From contig CAKJVC010000037.1 in NCBI GenBank assembly GCA_918026815.1, positions 1 through 64,000 on the forward strand: DNA of 64,000 bases, written 5' to 3'. The stretch comes from Chalara sp. BL73 (lineage: Eukaryota; Ascomycota; Leotiomycetes; Helotiales). This document shows positions 42,411 through 52,683 of the stretch, piece after piece. The translations under genes and the position numbers were made by a program. Numbering within the stretch: position 1 is the first letter of the stretch; the number at the start of each line of letters is the position of its first letter. The notes under the pieces are model-generated. The model had not been told where the DNA came from. It saw only the letters and a list, made by a program, of their open reading frames with translations, and ran no database searches.

Positions 42411-44373
42411 CTAAGCGAGGGCAATGGTGGTTAAGGGCAGGAGGTCTTTGCGCAATGTGTCGCGCCCCATTGGAACGGCTCCTTTCGGGTGAAATTCAAA
42501 CTCGTTCTCGAGGGTAAAGACGCCCAATCTCTTGAATACCACTGAGCCGTCTCTGCGGTCTACTGTTCGTTCCAGGAGCAGACCTTCCTCCGAGGTGACA
42601 GACATCGCCCACATAGTTGATGGAACGCATCCTTTCGCATACTCTAGGTTAAGTAGACCTGTCGCAACGATCGCACAAAAGCCATCTTGATCTAACCTCT
42701 GGTCCTGTATTTTCTTCACCAAGGGTTTGTTCTCCTCTAGTTCAAGAAGTATAGTGTGCTTGTTCATACATCGCTTACATTTTTCATATTTGGGGAACCA
42801 CGGCGCCAGAGCAGGGAAATCAGCGGGCTGGAACCGCGAAACACGCACTTTACGGATCCAAGCCTTCACGTTTAAAGTGAATCTGAATGGGGAATCATTC
42901 CTGTGGATCATCGAAGGACCCCATCCATTAGGATCAGGACTCCATGTCTTTCCATCAGAATTCTCCGGCTCCAAAACCGGCGTTCGCCATCGAGGTTGCA
43001 TTCCCGCATAGCCACGTCCAGAGCCAATGTTGTGGTAGACGGGACCAACAAGAGCCATCCACGACCACGAAGGCGCCTTGTAGACCGCGACCCCATTTTG
43101 CATCGGATATTGTAATGCGGGCAGATCCGGATCTATGATTCGCTTACTTCTCCACAGGAGTGCGCCAGGCATGTCCAGTTCCCACAGGCCAGCCATATAC
43201 CTTCCTGTGTCTGGGCCAAACCTCCTTTCGAAGGCCTTCTGGAACTGACGTGCAAGTCCTGATAATGCTGCGTGATTGTCGGTTGATTCAAAGAAGCTCA
43301 GACAAGAGTACTCTGATATAATCCGATGCCATGGGTCCAGAAGCTGTCTTTTGAGCACGTCTGGTTTCAGACCTTCATGTAAGGGCGCCCGCGGGTTCCT
43401 GAGCCTGAAAGACTTAGCCCAAGTCTCGTCACCAGTGTCGCCAAGGATTTGGAAGGCTAAATCATACCAGTGGTCCGACGCACCGACAAACTCGAAGTGG
43501 CCACCTTCAAAGTCGTGTCGTTCGCGACGCCTGAAACTGAGCTGTTGTTCACCATAGATATCCATGCGCCGGGACATCAAAGTTTCCTGATAACACCAGC
43601 CCCGGCCGGTCGTGGGGCCTATGTGATGATTTCGTGGCGGGCCGATCCAGCAAGTCTTCAGGTCTGGTCTATTAGCAGATAAGTATGGTACCTGAACGTA
43701 GACACCTGAATCGTGCAGTGGCTTAAGGAATCCATTTCGACTATCATCGCTCCTCCCAGCTACGATTGTCAGATCAGCGTTGCCGTATACCTCAGCAGTA
43801 GACTTAGATTGCTCCTTCCAATCGTCTTGGCTATCTTGAAGAATGCACAGCGCATCAATCCAGATATATCGATAGTCTAACTCCCTCGCGACCTGTATTC
43901 CATGTTGATGGGCCTTACTCAGCCTCGATGTGTCGATATTTTGGAGCAGAGTCGCATGAGTTTTAGCCATTAACTTCAGCTGACCAGATCCAGTTCCGCC
44001 GTGGTAATGTGCCCCACTAGAATCACACCATGAATATGATAGTGCAGTGTATAACCCTCTCCACGAGTTTGATTTTCGTGCCTTCAATGCTCACTAATCT
44101 TTTGGGAAGTGGTTTTGGATCATTACCATGACATCGTCCATGGTGCTTATTGCACCTCGTGAGCCACTTCTTGGTGATTGAGACGACACCGTCGCGTTCG
44201 TGGGAATCTGCTTCCTCTTTCACGATCTCTCCTCGAAGCTCATGCTTTTCGTTCTTATTTGATGCTAGGCGCAGGGTTATCCATCGTTCTGACATGGAGT
44301 TGCACTTACTTATTTGGGGCCTCCACACGTTTGTAAGACTTGTTTGACGCAACTGCTTCCACAATTTACTCAT
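42411..44373 (-). CDS. HET-domain protein, apparent frameshift near the start of the domain
   Basis: The main frame (44087-42411, about 555 codons) contains YTALSYSWCDS, YRYIWIDALCILQDSQDDW, KSTAEVYGNADLTIVAGRSD and GRGWCYQETLMSRRM, which are diagnostic HET blocks. It is followed by a long C-terminal region with PSWSWMAL. The N-terminal part lies in another frame, from the ATG at 44373, and includes TRCNKHHGRCHGND, LPKRLVSIEGTKIKLVE, which is the usual lead-in to a HET domain. The frames meet at about 44050-44062, where one base too many would explain the shift. A 70-nt intron with a poor acceptor could also bridge the frames, but would delete the conserved lead-in. The gene is probably about 650 aa if intact. 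It is convergent with the NLR-like gene. Confidence 0.8.
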
Positions 44374-45269
44374 GTCGACCTGTGACCGTCTGACTGATAG
44401 CGGAATAAGTATCAGTTCTTGAAAGATAGAGAATCAACAGCCTAGAAGAGGGGGAATATTGGTGTTGTGGGTAGTGTGCAGTACGCAGTAAGATGAGAAT
44501 GGTGGCGCGGAATATTGAGTCCTTTGAGATAAGGCTGCCGAAGATGAAGTAGCTTCGGTAATTGAGTGCTGAACCTCGAACACAAGGCTTAGGTCTTGAG
44601 CCTGCATTCGGAAATGGAGCCCTTTTTATATGCAATCAAGCTGCCATAGGTATTGCGTTTCTCTAGAACAACAATCAAATCAGAAGCGCTCCTACAACGG
44701 TTAACTTGATCTTATCTTTCAACACGTTGAATACACTCTCTCTTATTAATTTACTTCTTAAAATAAGCCCTTGGAAGGAAGGTCCTCTTTGTCACGAACC
44801 AGCTCGCTAGGAGCCGCCACACCCCGGAATAGGAGATGCCCCCAGGAGAGTGCTCCAAGGATTCTAGGAGACCTCTCCTAGGACGGGCTCGCTCCTGGAC
44901 GTAGGGACTGGATGAACCTAGCGATAACCCCCACACACGCAGTAACAGGGTAAAAGTAGTAGTAAAGTATAGAGTTTCTGTCAGGTGTCAGTTCATCACG
45001 TGCCAGTGGAGTAGTTCATGACGATTTGGAGCAATTGGTAGGGAACCGCTAAGAAAAGTATTCATTAGTTGAGATGCTGGGAGCCTTCTGTACAGACGAA
45101 GCAACAGGCAGGGATTGTGACAAGCCGCTAGGAGACCAAGGCACAAGCCCCACTCGCAGCCTGATTCTCAATGTCGAGATAATTCAGCACTCACTCCATG
45201 TTACCGTCCAGAATTTCTCGGGCTCTCATCTCACCGTATTCAATACTCCGTCGGTACACTCCTGGCCAA
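44374..45269. other. spacer between HET gene and NDT-like gene
   Basis: This is the 5' flank of the HET gene followed by a GC-rich patch (44790-44945) rich in CTAGGAG/CTCCTAG words, one forming a hairpin. The patch starts TGTCACGAACC, a weak resemblance to a long terminal repeat start, but I find no matching end or target duplication. No gene is seen; an in-frame upstream Met of the next gene occurs at 45198. Confidence 0.5.
44864..44881. repeat. perfect 7-bp hairpin
   Basis: CTAGGAG, a four-base ACCT loop, then CTCCTAG. It is part of a cluster of CTAGGAG-like words in a GC-rich island. Confidence 0.7.
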
Positions 45270-45758
45270 ATGAACTCCATCCAGAGGAGTCAGATCATAC
45301 ACGCACCTTCGGAGGAGCCTATCAACGGAATTAAATCTGTATTCCTCGCAGGCACAACCACCGCAGTCGATAATGTTGACTGGCGTGAAAAACTATCTGC
45401 CTCGCTCTCTGAGCATCCGATAACTATTTTCAATCCTAACCGCCCAGATTGGGACAGCACGTGGCGTGAGGACATCACCTTTGCTCCATATCGTGAGCAG
45501 GTCTTGTGGGAGCTTGACAAACAAGCGAAGGCCGACCTTGTTGTGGTATATTTCCACCCAGCTACAGTGGCTCCAATAAGCCTGCTCGAATTTGGGCTTT
45601 CTGCGCAGATCCCAAACAAAGTCGTCGCCATAGCCCCGGAGGGATATTCGAAGAGGGGCAACGTGCAAATAGTCTGCCAGAAGTTCGGGATCGAATTCCT
45701 GGATAATATCGACAAATTATATGAGATTATCATAAATAAGTTGTCTCTCAGTCGGTGA
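45270..45758 (+). CDS. nucleoside 2-deoxyribosyltransferase-like protein (162 aa)
   Basis: The NDT fold cleaves or transfers the N-glycosidic bond of nucleosides and is related to TIR-like NAD-cleaving folds. Visible features from the ATG at 45270 are SVFLAGTTTAVDNVDWREKL (residues 23-42), FNPNRPDWDSTWREDI, QVLWELDKQAKADLVVVYF with Asp89, PISLLEFGLSAQ with the candidate catalytic Glu107, KVVAIAPEGYSKRGNVQIVC and a C-terminal helix. This is the fungal/bacterial NDT-like family (Nuc_deoxyri_tr2 type). The in-frame Met at 45198 would add 24 residues that look unconserved, so I prefer 45270. It has no intron. It lies 0.9 kb from a HET gene and 3.2 kb from the NLR-like gene. Catalytic activity is inferred from conserved Asp/Glu positions. 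Confidence 0.85.
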   Translation: MNSIQRSQIIHAPSEEPINGIKSVFLAGTTTAVDNVDWREKLSASLSEHPITIFNPNRPDWDSTWREDITFAPYREQVLWELDKQAKADLVVVYFHPATVAPISLLEFGLSAQIPNKVVAIAPEGYSKRGNVQIVCQKFGIEFLDNIDKLYEIIINKLSLSR

Positions 45759-47549
45759 CTATCCAACCCTACTTGCCTTTTATGATGTGGCGAGATAGTT
45801 GGCATCACCCATCAAACGGAGATTCAGGAGTCAGTTCATATGGGAGGCGAAGGGTCGAGAGTGGATGGATTTCATATGAAACTTCCTAAATTCAAAGCGC
45901 TTCCCGGATACTGTCATATCAGATATGTTGAACAGGCTAGGTCTAAGGATCATACCTAGCCTATTGGAGAAGTTCTAGATACGTATGCTTTACGCATGCG
46001 TATTCTAGCTTTGATGATGAATCGATCGACGTATGCTTTACGCATGTGATACTCGCATATGATATCACATCTCATAAGTAGATAGATTCCTTCTCTTGAT
46101 TCATGGTTCTTACAACCTTCGGCAATTTATTGATTTACCCCATACTCTCTGGAGGCCACGTAACTGGGATCATATTTGTACTCAACTCAACAAGATATAT
46201 GTTCCTACTTATATGATATAGGGAACAAAGTTGAATACATACTAGTATGTTCAGATGCACAATTCACTCTAACTGCACGCACTAGTGTTAGGAATGGAGC
46301 AAAACTTGGCGCGCTCACTTCTCGACAAGAGTACCAAACTCGGTCTCCTCCGGCTGCTAAGGATCCGGTCAAAAGAGAACCCCCTGCCTCTCAATCCCCT
46401 TCCCATCGCTTGGTGAATTTCACGTTTGCTTTCAGGGTTGGCCTTACGAAGGGAAGTTGCGGGCAGGCAAAAGCTCAACAAGCTGACGAGACCGAAGACA
46501 AATATACTGCGAGGTAGGTATGCGGTCCATATTTCTACGGAGTGGGTTGATCTCGGGTAGGGTGTGCTGTCCGTCCACAATATAACGGCCCGTTTCCAGA
46601 ACCCATCTTGTGCGGTGGCGGTGTGGGCCATTGGGGTATGACGAAAATTATGCAGCAAATATCAAGCCGCAAGCAGGAGAAGACCAAGAGGGCGTTGAAT
46701 CTATGTTGTATTCTTAGAGGGAAAATCTAATCAACTAAGGAATGGTGTTCAATATAAAATCCAGAGAGTATGCCACGTACTGGAACTCCAAACATACTCT
46801 CAAGCCCACTTCGAAAGGTAAAAATCTCCATCCAGTGTAGTCTTAAAATACCGAAACGGCTTCGGATATCGGCACTACATACTCTGTCTATCCTACCACG
46901 TAACTAGAACCGAACAACTATTTGCTTGTGGGTGCCTTTCCCTGCATCCAACGCCTTGGTAAAGCATCGGCATCGCGGATTTTGCGATGCGTTGAAGCCA
47001 GATCAGCCTCACGAACCCAGAAATAATGTGCCTGCCACAGTATTATGACCAAGTAAACCGGCCATTTCTACTTGTGTGGGATGCTCGATATGATCGGGAC
47101 TGACTTGCCACCTTGGATTACACGAATCAAGACTTCGTATGTGGTCCTTATTTCGCCTGTGTTCTTGCGAGAGTAAAGTAGAGATGCAAGCCATAGATTG
47201 GACGAAGAGAATTAACATTAGCAGATATGATAGCAGCACCCCAAGAGGTAGATTTGAATGCTGCAACAGGGGCGATTTGGTACGTTGTTTGTCACTATAA
47301 CGAAGATACTAGTATAAAGAGGAATTTCATGCATTTGAAATACTTCATAGCTGGTAGTCACCATCCATTCACCTCCACTATCAGGCCATTTCCATGCTGA
47401 TTTTGATCGTCGCCTGAACATCAAAGGTTTTAATGCCTTCCATTCGAAAAGAGATCCCAAAAACACCGGCCCCCAGATATTCGTGGCACAAAATACATTA
47501 CATCAAATACCCACATAATACACTGCATGCTTCATAATGCTTAGCTCGA
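45759..47549. other. 1.8 kb gene-poor spacer with short repeats
   Basis: No convincing gene. A minus-strand open stretch at 46269-46658 has no recognisable content and is probably chance. The stretch holds an 18-bp direct repeat (45981 and 46029) and a 12-bp inverted repeat (46141 and 46761) with nearby CCACGTA(A)CTGG words. The last part is the 3' flank of the flippase gene. Confidence 0.5.
45981..46046. repeat. 18-bp direct repeat pair, each an imperfect hairpin
   Basis: ACGTATGCTTTACGCATG occurs at 45981-45998 and 46029-46046, spacing 48. Each unit can fold (CGTATGC pairing with GCATGCG or GCATGTG across TTTA). Confidence 0.8.
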
Positions 47550-50500
47550 TTACCGGCCAGCAGGCCTCGAGCTGGCCATTTCACCATATCTACCTCTCTC
47601 TCGTGTCGTGTCGTATGCTTGCAAAACTCTCGTTTGTGACTCATCCGCCTGAGAGAAGGCATATCCACGTTGCTTGCGCATACGTTGGACTTGGCGCACT
47701 TTGCGAATAGCCTTCTGGAATTGTTCCATTCTCGGTCGGTAATCTTGGATATTGTACTTTTGAATCTCCTGAATATGGTGGTATGTTTGAGGATAGTACA
47801 TACGCTTGGCACTAGAACATGTTAGCATGTAGCACAAAAGAGCGAGTAAGAAGCCTACTATTTCCAACTAAAATCTCTGAGCAAACATAGAGCTGGCAGA
47901 ACCAAAGCTTGTAGCCAAAACACCGGGCTTGTAAAGAGCCTTGGAACAACACCGGCATATTCCATGGAAAATCCGATCATTGGAGCAACAGTCGCATAGA
48001 CTGCGATGAAACCCATCCAAATTACCATGCTCCCAGGGATCGCAATAACATGATACTTCGTCCAGATATTCACGACAAGGGCAGCCTTCCCAAGTACTGT
48101 GGCAAGAACAGCCGTATATAACGCGGTGCCCCACACCCAATGTCCAGCAACCTTGCCATCAGATTGTGGCAGATCAAGCCACCAGATGAGCTGGGAAGCA
48201 ATATACAGAATCAAAGAGTGATAAAAAGCATTGGCAATCCAGGAACAGAATGAATGTATCTTGAAGAACGTGTTCTTTTGTCCAAGCTGATAAAGTTGTG
48301 GATATCTGTCTAGGAGGCGTGCTGAAATAAATTGATCGAAGATTCCCATAGCGAGTGGGGGAAGTACAGTGAAAAAGAGGTTGTAGAAAGACAGGGTCCA
48401 CGATTCATAAATAATCTCTCCGGAAAAGGCGTTCTGGAAGACATACTGTGACTGATGTTAGGGCTCGCTGATGCAGAAGAAGATTCAAAACCTACCCAGA
48501 ATTGTGTCATATAGAGAGTGATGTTCTTGTAGAACGAGTACAGAACCACCTTGCAAATTCTCTGATAACTCCAGGCACCATGCACCAGCAAAAGTTTTCG
48601 CAGGTATCTGAATTGGCCAATCGCAACATCTGCGCTTCTTGCCGCTTGTAAACCTTCCATACCACTGATACCGACCCCAATGTGGGCAGCTTGAATCATG
48701 GAGACATCATTAGCTCCATCGCCAATAGCTAGAAGAATAGCTTTCTTATGGCGCTTCACAAGCTTCACAACTAATGCCTTCTGCAGCGGAGAAACACGAC
48801 AACAAATAACTGCTTTGCACATGCAGGCAAGATCCAAGAAATTCTTTTCGAGCTCTTTCTCTAATGCATACGTCAAGGACTTCCCATCAATGATGAGTGC
48901 AAGAGTATCAAGGCTGAATGTGGTGTCTCCCTGACTTCTAACCGCATCCAATTTCTTCTGTATATTATCCCTCGTAGCTGGAGCTGTTTCCTCGTTGACA
49001 ATTAGGAGTGTCATGTCCTCGCTGATGAGCTTACAACTCATGCCAATATTGATTGCTGTCTCCTGTCGATCTCCAGTAAGAACCCAGACCTTGATACCTG
49101 CATCTTGCAAGGTATGGATTGTTTCTGGTACCCCGTCTTGAAGCCGATCCTCAATTGCTGTTGCACCTAGGAGATAAAAGTCTTTCTCCAGAATCTCAGC
49201 TGCTTTGTCAAGTTCTTCAGCCCGATTACCTCCAACCGTAGTCTGCGCCGTATTGTAAATATTCCACCATTTCTGGAATTCATCTTCAGGAATCTCGCGC
49301 ATTGCGAGACATAGAGTTCGGAGACCTTCCGAAGCGTACTCCTCTAAATGCTGCAGAGTAGCCTCTACGTGAGGATTTCCTGGACTGAGGCGTTCTAGAA
49401 TGACAGTATCAGCGCCCTTGCAATAACACCTAATTTTGCCATCTGGACACCTGAAGATAGTAGACATCCGTTTCCTGGTAGAATTGAATTCACAAACAGC
49501 CAAAAGCTCGTACTCAAATTCTTGACCGCCTACTAGGATCTGTACCGACTTAGGTTTACGAGCCGTGAATTGATATCCCATGAGCACAGCACCCTCCACT
49601 AAGGCACCTTCATCGGGTGATGCAGCTTGATACTTGATTGCTCCCTTTTCTTCCTTTCTTTCTGGGATAACAGTGTGGCAAGTTGCAAGTAGAGCAAGGA
49701 AGTGATGTATTGCAGCACTAGTTTCATGGGTTTTCAGGTTCTCCTTCAGTCGAGCAAAGTCGTGGATACCCACTTCCATGCCATCCTGAGTTGTTGCCCG
49801 TCTGTCCTCAGGTACATCCTCAGCATACTGGATACCGCCAATTGAGCATTGCTTGAACTCCATCATGTTGCAGGTAAGTGTCCCAGTCTTGTCAGAGAAT
49901 ATGTATTCCACCATTCCCAATTCCTCAACCAAACTCGATGTTCGACAAACTGCTGGCGTATCTGTTGTTTCATAATACATATCGAGATCGTCATTGATAA
50001 GTATGGCATGCCAGTACTTTACAATTTCGACAGTGACGAAAAGTGAGATGGGAACGAGGGCTGAAAAGAGCACCCAGTAGGTAGCCATATCTGAGAAAAA
50101 TTGTTTGACCTTCTCTATTACCGTAGAAGAAAGTGAGTAGCCAATATAAGATAGTTCTTCTGCACGCTTCATGCGAATGATTAGATCTCCAATGGAGCTG
50201 ATAACGCTGAGGGCAAGAAGAATGCCAATCAACATTAACACCAACATATTCAATTGCCTCTCCACGGCAGTTCTCTTAATTGGTGTGGCAGTTGCATTTC
50301 TCATAAGCTTAGTCTCGTGGCCTGTGAAGACGACGACTCCGTGAATCCAAGGTGTATTTCGAAGCGTTGCACCTCTGAGAAGAAGCTGGTCAGGTTGCAA
50401 AGGCAATTCTTTCTCTCCGCCACCTGCAGCAACAGTGAGAGTAGCTTCGTATGTGTAGAGACTACTATTCGGCTGTTCCGAGCGTAGCTTTCCGCCTAAC

Positions 50501-51705
50501 CGGCTCAACTCCGTTGGGCTGACCATAACGCATGTTTCCGGAATTGCTTGCTTGATCTTGAGATTGGTCTCTCCATCTAGGTTAGCGGTTTCAATATAGC
50601 ATAAGCCTTCCGGTTCCGAGCTGGCAAGGAGAATGATATCTGCCGGGAATGGTTCCTCGGACTCTACCCGCACAATATCGCCTACTGCAACGTTGACCCA
50701 TTTGGTGTCTTGGAATGTTGAACCTTTGAGTACCCGAGCCCTCGAACTATTCAGTTCCTTGTCCGATGATTTTCTTCTGTAATCTTCAACCAACTCTTTA
50801 CCTGCGGAAACGGCCAGCACAACAATCAAGGGGCCAATTGTCGTATATTGATTGGTAGGTGATAAATTAGGTATTTGTTGGAGTGCTGCCGTAAACAAGA
50901 AGAACAAGTTGGCAAATTTCGAGAACTGTTCGAAGAGAAATTTGGGCAAAAAGGTCGCGATATTGTATTTCGCCGTGGATATGTGGTTGTCGATATATTT
51001 ATTGGCACTATTCGCAGGTGGGTTATTTAGATGAATGATCCTTGGGCCTAGCGTTGACGGGTCTGGCTTTCCTCTCCCGAACCCGAATTTGAACTTGCTT
51101 GCATCGAATTTCTTGCCCGCTGAGTGTCCGGCCTCCGTCGCTGCTGAATCTCCTCTTCCTCTACCACCGGGCTCAGTTAATGGTAGGTCCATTTCCGAAT
51201 AAGCCGGGCCCATTCCTAGCATGCTTTTGGCCTTCCCCCATAACCCACCCCCCATACTTAAAACACTATTCCTGTTCCGTGACGTCCTGCCCATATTGCC
51301 TATAGCTCCGTCCCCAGGTATTGCTCCACCCTGATTGTAATATGAGTGACCATCGTCCGGGAAATCATCCAAATCATCCGCATAGCGCTGATAATTGTTC
51401 AAGCCAGATGTCTGGCTGTATGTCCGGTTTTCTGTCGACATATACGGCGGCGCACCTACGCCGCCCGGTATAGTTCCAGGGCCTCCCGGCAGTGACCGCG
51501 TGGTGTGAGGGCCAGTTGGCCCGGTGCCTACAAATTCATCGTAAGAGGTAGAAGGTCGGGGATTCGACTCGTCATGGTTTGCATTATAAGCGCGCAACAG
51601 GTCATCATCATTGAGCGGTGGCCGCTGCCCATTATTGTATACAGGTTGATGGTCATCTAAGTCGAGCAGGAGGTCATTTCTGTTGTTGAATGGCTGACCA
51701 GCCAT
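47550..51705 (-). CDS. P4-ATPase phospholipid flippase, Drs2 type (1352 aa)
   Basis: Drs2-type P4-ATPases move phosphatidylserine/ethanolamine to the cytosolic leaflet of trans-Golgi and endosomal membranes, supporting vesicle formation and polar growth. Exon 1 is 51705-48496, exon 2 48445-47859 and exon 3 47811-47550; the introns are 50 and 47 nt with GTAGGT/CACAG and GTAGGC/TTCTAG. The N-terminal 215 residues are disordered. Then come RIIHLNNPPANSANKYIDNH, PADIILLASSEPEG, LDGETNLKIKQA (actuator), PISLFVTVEIVKYW (TM4 with the flippase PISL motif), DKTGTLTCNMMEFKQ with the phosphorylated Asp at about 605, TGDRQETAINIG, GDGANDVSMIQAAHIGVGIS at about 995, and the six C-terminal helices. The tail is basic (RQVQRMRKQRGYAFSQADES). 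All catalytic motifs are intact. It is divergent from the CRIPT gene. Confidence 0.96.
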
Positions 51706-52208
51706 ATTCGAAGGCAGGCGTTAGTTATGCTGCGGTTCGCAGTCGCTGGTCATCCAATGTGGTATGTGGGATGATACTGAGTGGTAAATCCTTAATTGAG
51801 AAAGTTGTCTTGTACCTCTGTTGTCGTTCAGTCAGCCTCCATAAATATTCTGGCACAGCCTCTCTTTGGGTCTTGGATTACGAGGCTCTGAAGGCACCTT
51901 TCCCAGTGCAAGCTTCCCCTTCCAACCGCGCAGCAGCAGTGTATGATTGATTCTTGTATAAGAGAGTGTTGTTGAGGAAGTCCTCAACCATTGAAGTGAA
52001 GAATTGTTATGTGTAGAGTTGTGAATCTACTTCAGGCGAGCTTCAAGATGGCATTCAACACTGCGTACAGGTACTTTGAAATAGCCGGCGCTAAACCCAA
52101 ATAAGCGAACTCAGCCTCATTCCAGTCTTGGTCACGGTTGCTGCTGCTCAGTCAATTGTGATTGTACACCACAACAAACAACCTATCCTTCTGAATCTCA
52201 CTGTAATA
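51706..52208. promoter_or_regulatory. divergent promoter between DRS2-like and CRIPT-like genes
   Basis: 503 bases separate the two start codons on opposite strands, so both core promoters and leaders must lie here. I see no strong TATA box, as expected for housekeeping genes. Confidence 0.55.
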
Positions 52209-52683
52209 ATGGTTTGCACAAAATGTCAAAAGTTATCCAAGGGTACTACCCTCGCGACACCAGGAGTAAAGAAGAAGAGCGAGATTTACCTTGGTTCTCC
52301 TGCATCCAGCTCCTCCACCACAAAAAGTGGTGATAAGACCAAGACATCAGCAACACTAGGGAACAATGGCATAGGAAAGGTCAGTACAGTCTTTCAAATT
52401 CTCATAGATGATTCTGATTCATAGATAGAGCAAACTACTATCAAAAAGCGCTCGAAACCCTTATGCCTCCTACTCAAGCTCCTGCACCACTTGTAAAACC
52501 AAAATCGATCAAGGACGGATATATTGTCAAAAATGCGCCTACAAGGCAAATGGTACTTAGTTCTCAATAGCACGGCAGACCTCTTCTAACTTAATTCCAG
52601 CTTGCGCAATCTGTGGTAAGGCCAATTCGAAGTCAACGTCGAACGCCCCTATTGTGGCGGGTCAAAAATTCACATTAAAATAA
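52209..52683 (+). CDS. CRIPT homologue, cysteine-rich small protein (125 aa)
   Basis: CRIPT is a conserved eukaryotic protein with CxxC zinc motifs; in humans it associates with the minor spliceosome and was first found as a PDZ-binding partner. Exons are 52209-52379, 52429-52552 and 52601-52683; the introns are 49 and 48 nt with GTCAGT/ATAG and GTACTT/TTCCAG ends. The protein starts MVCTKCQKL and reads LATPGVKKKSEIYLGSPASS, SATLGNNGIGKSKLLSKSAR, NPYASYSSSCTTCKTKIDQG, YCQKCAYKANACAICGKA. Eight cysteines occur as four CxxC pairs. The metazoan C-terminal PDZ ligand is replaced by a short fungal tail (VAGQKFTLK). At the first acceptor two AGs lie 4 bases apart; only the second keeps the conserved frame. 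Confidence 0.96.

Noticed and set aside
44790..45097. Possible solo LTR beginning TGTCACGAACC
   Set aside because: No matching ACA end with a flanking 5-bp duplication could be found, and no second copy occurs in the window.
46269..46658. Minus-strand 129-codon open stretch
   Set aside because: No recognisable motifs and no splice context; composition does not resemble the real genes nearby.
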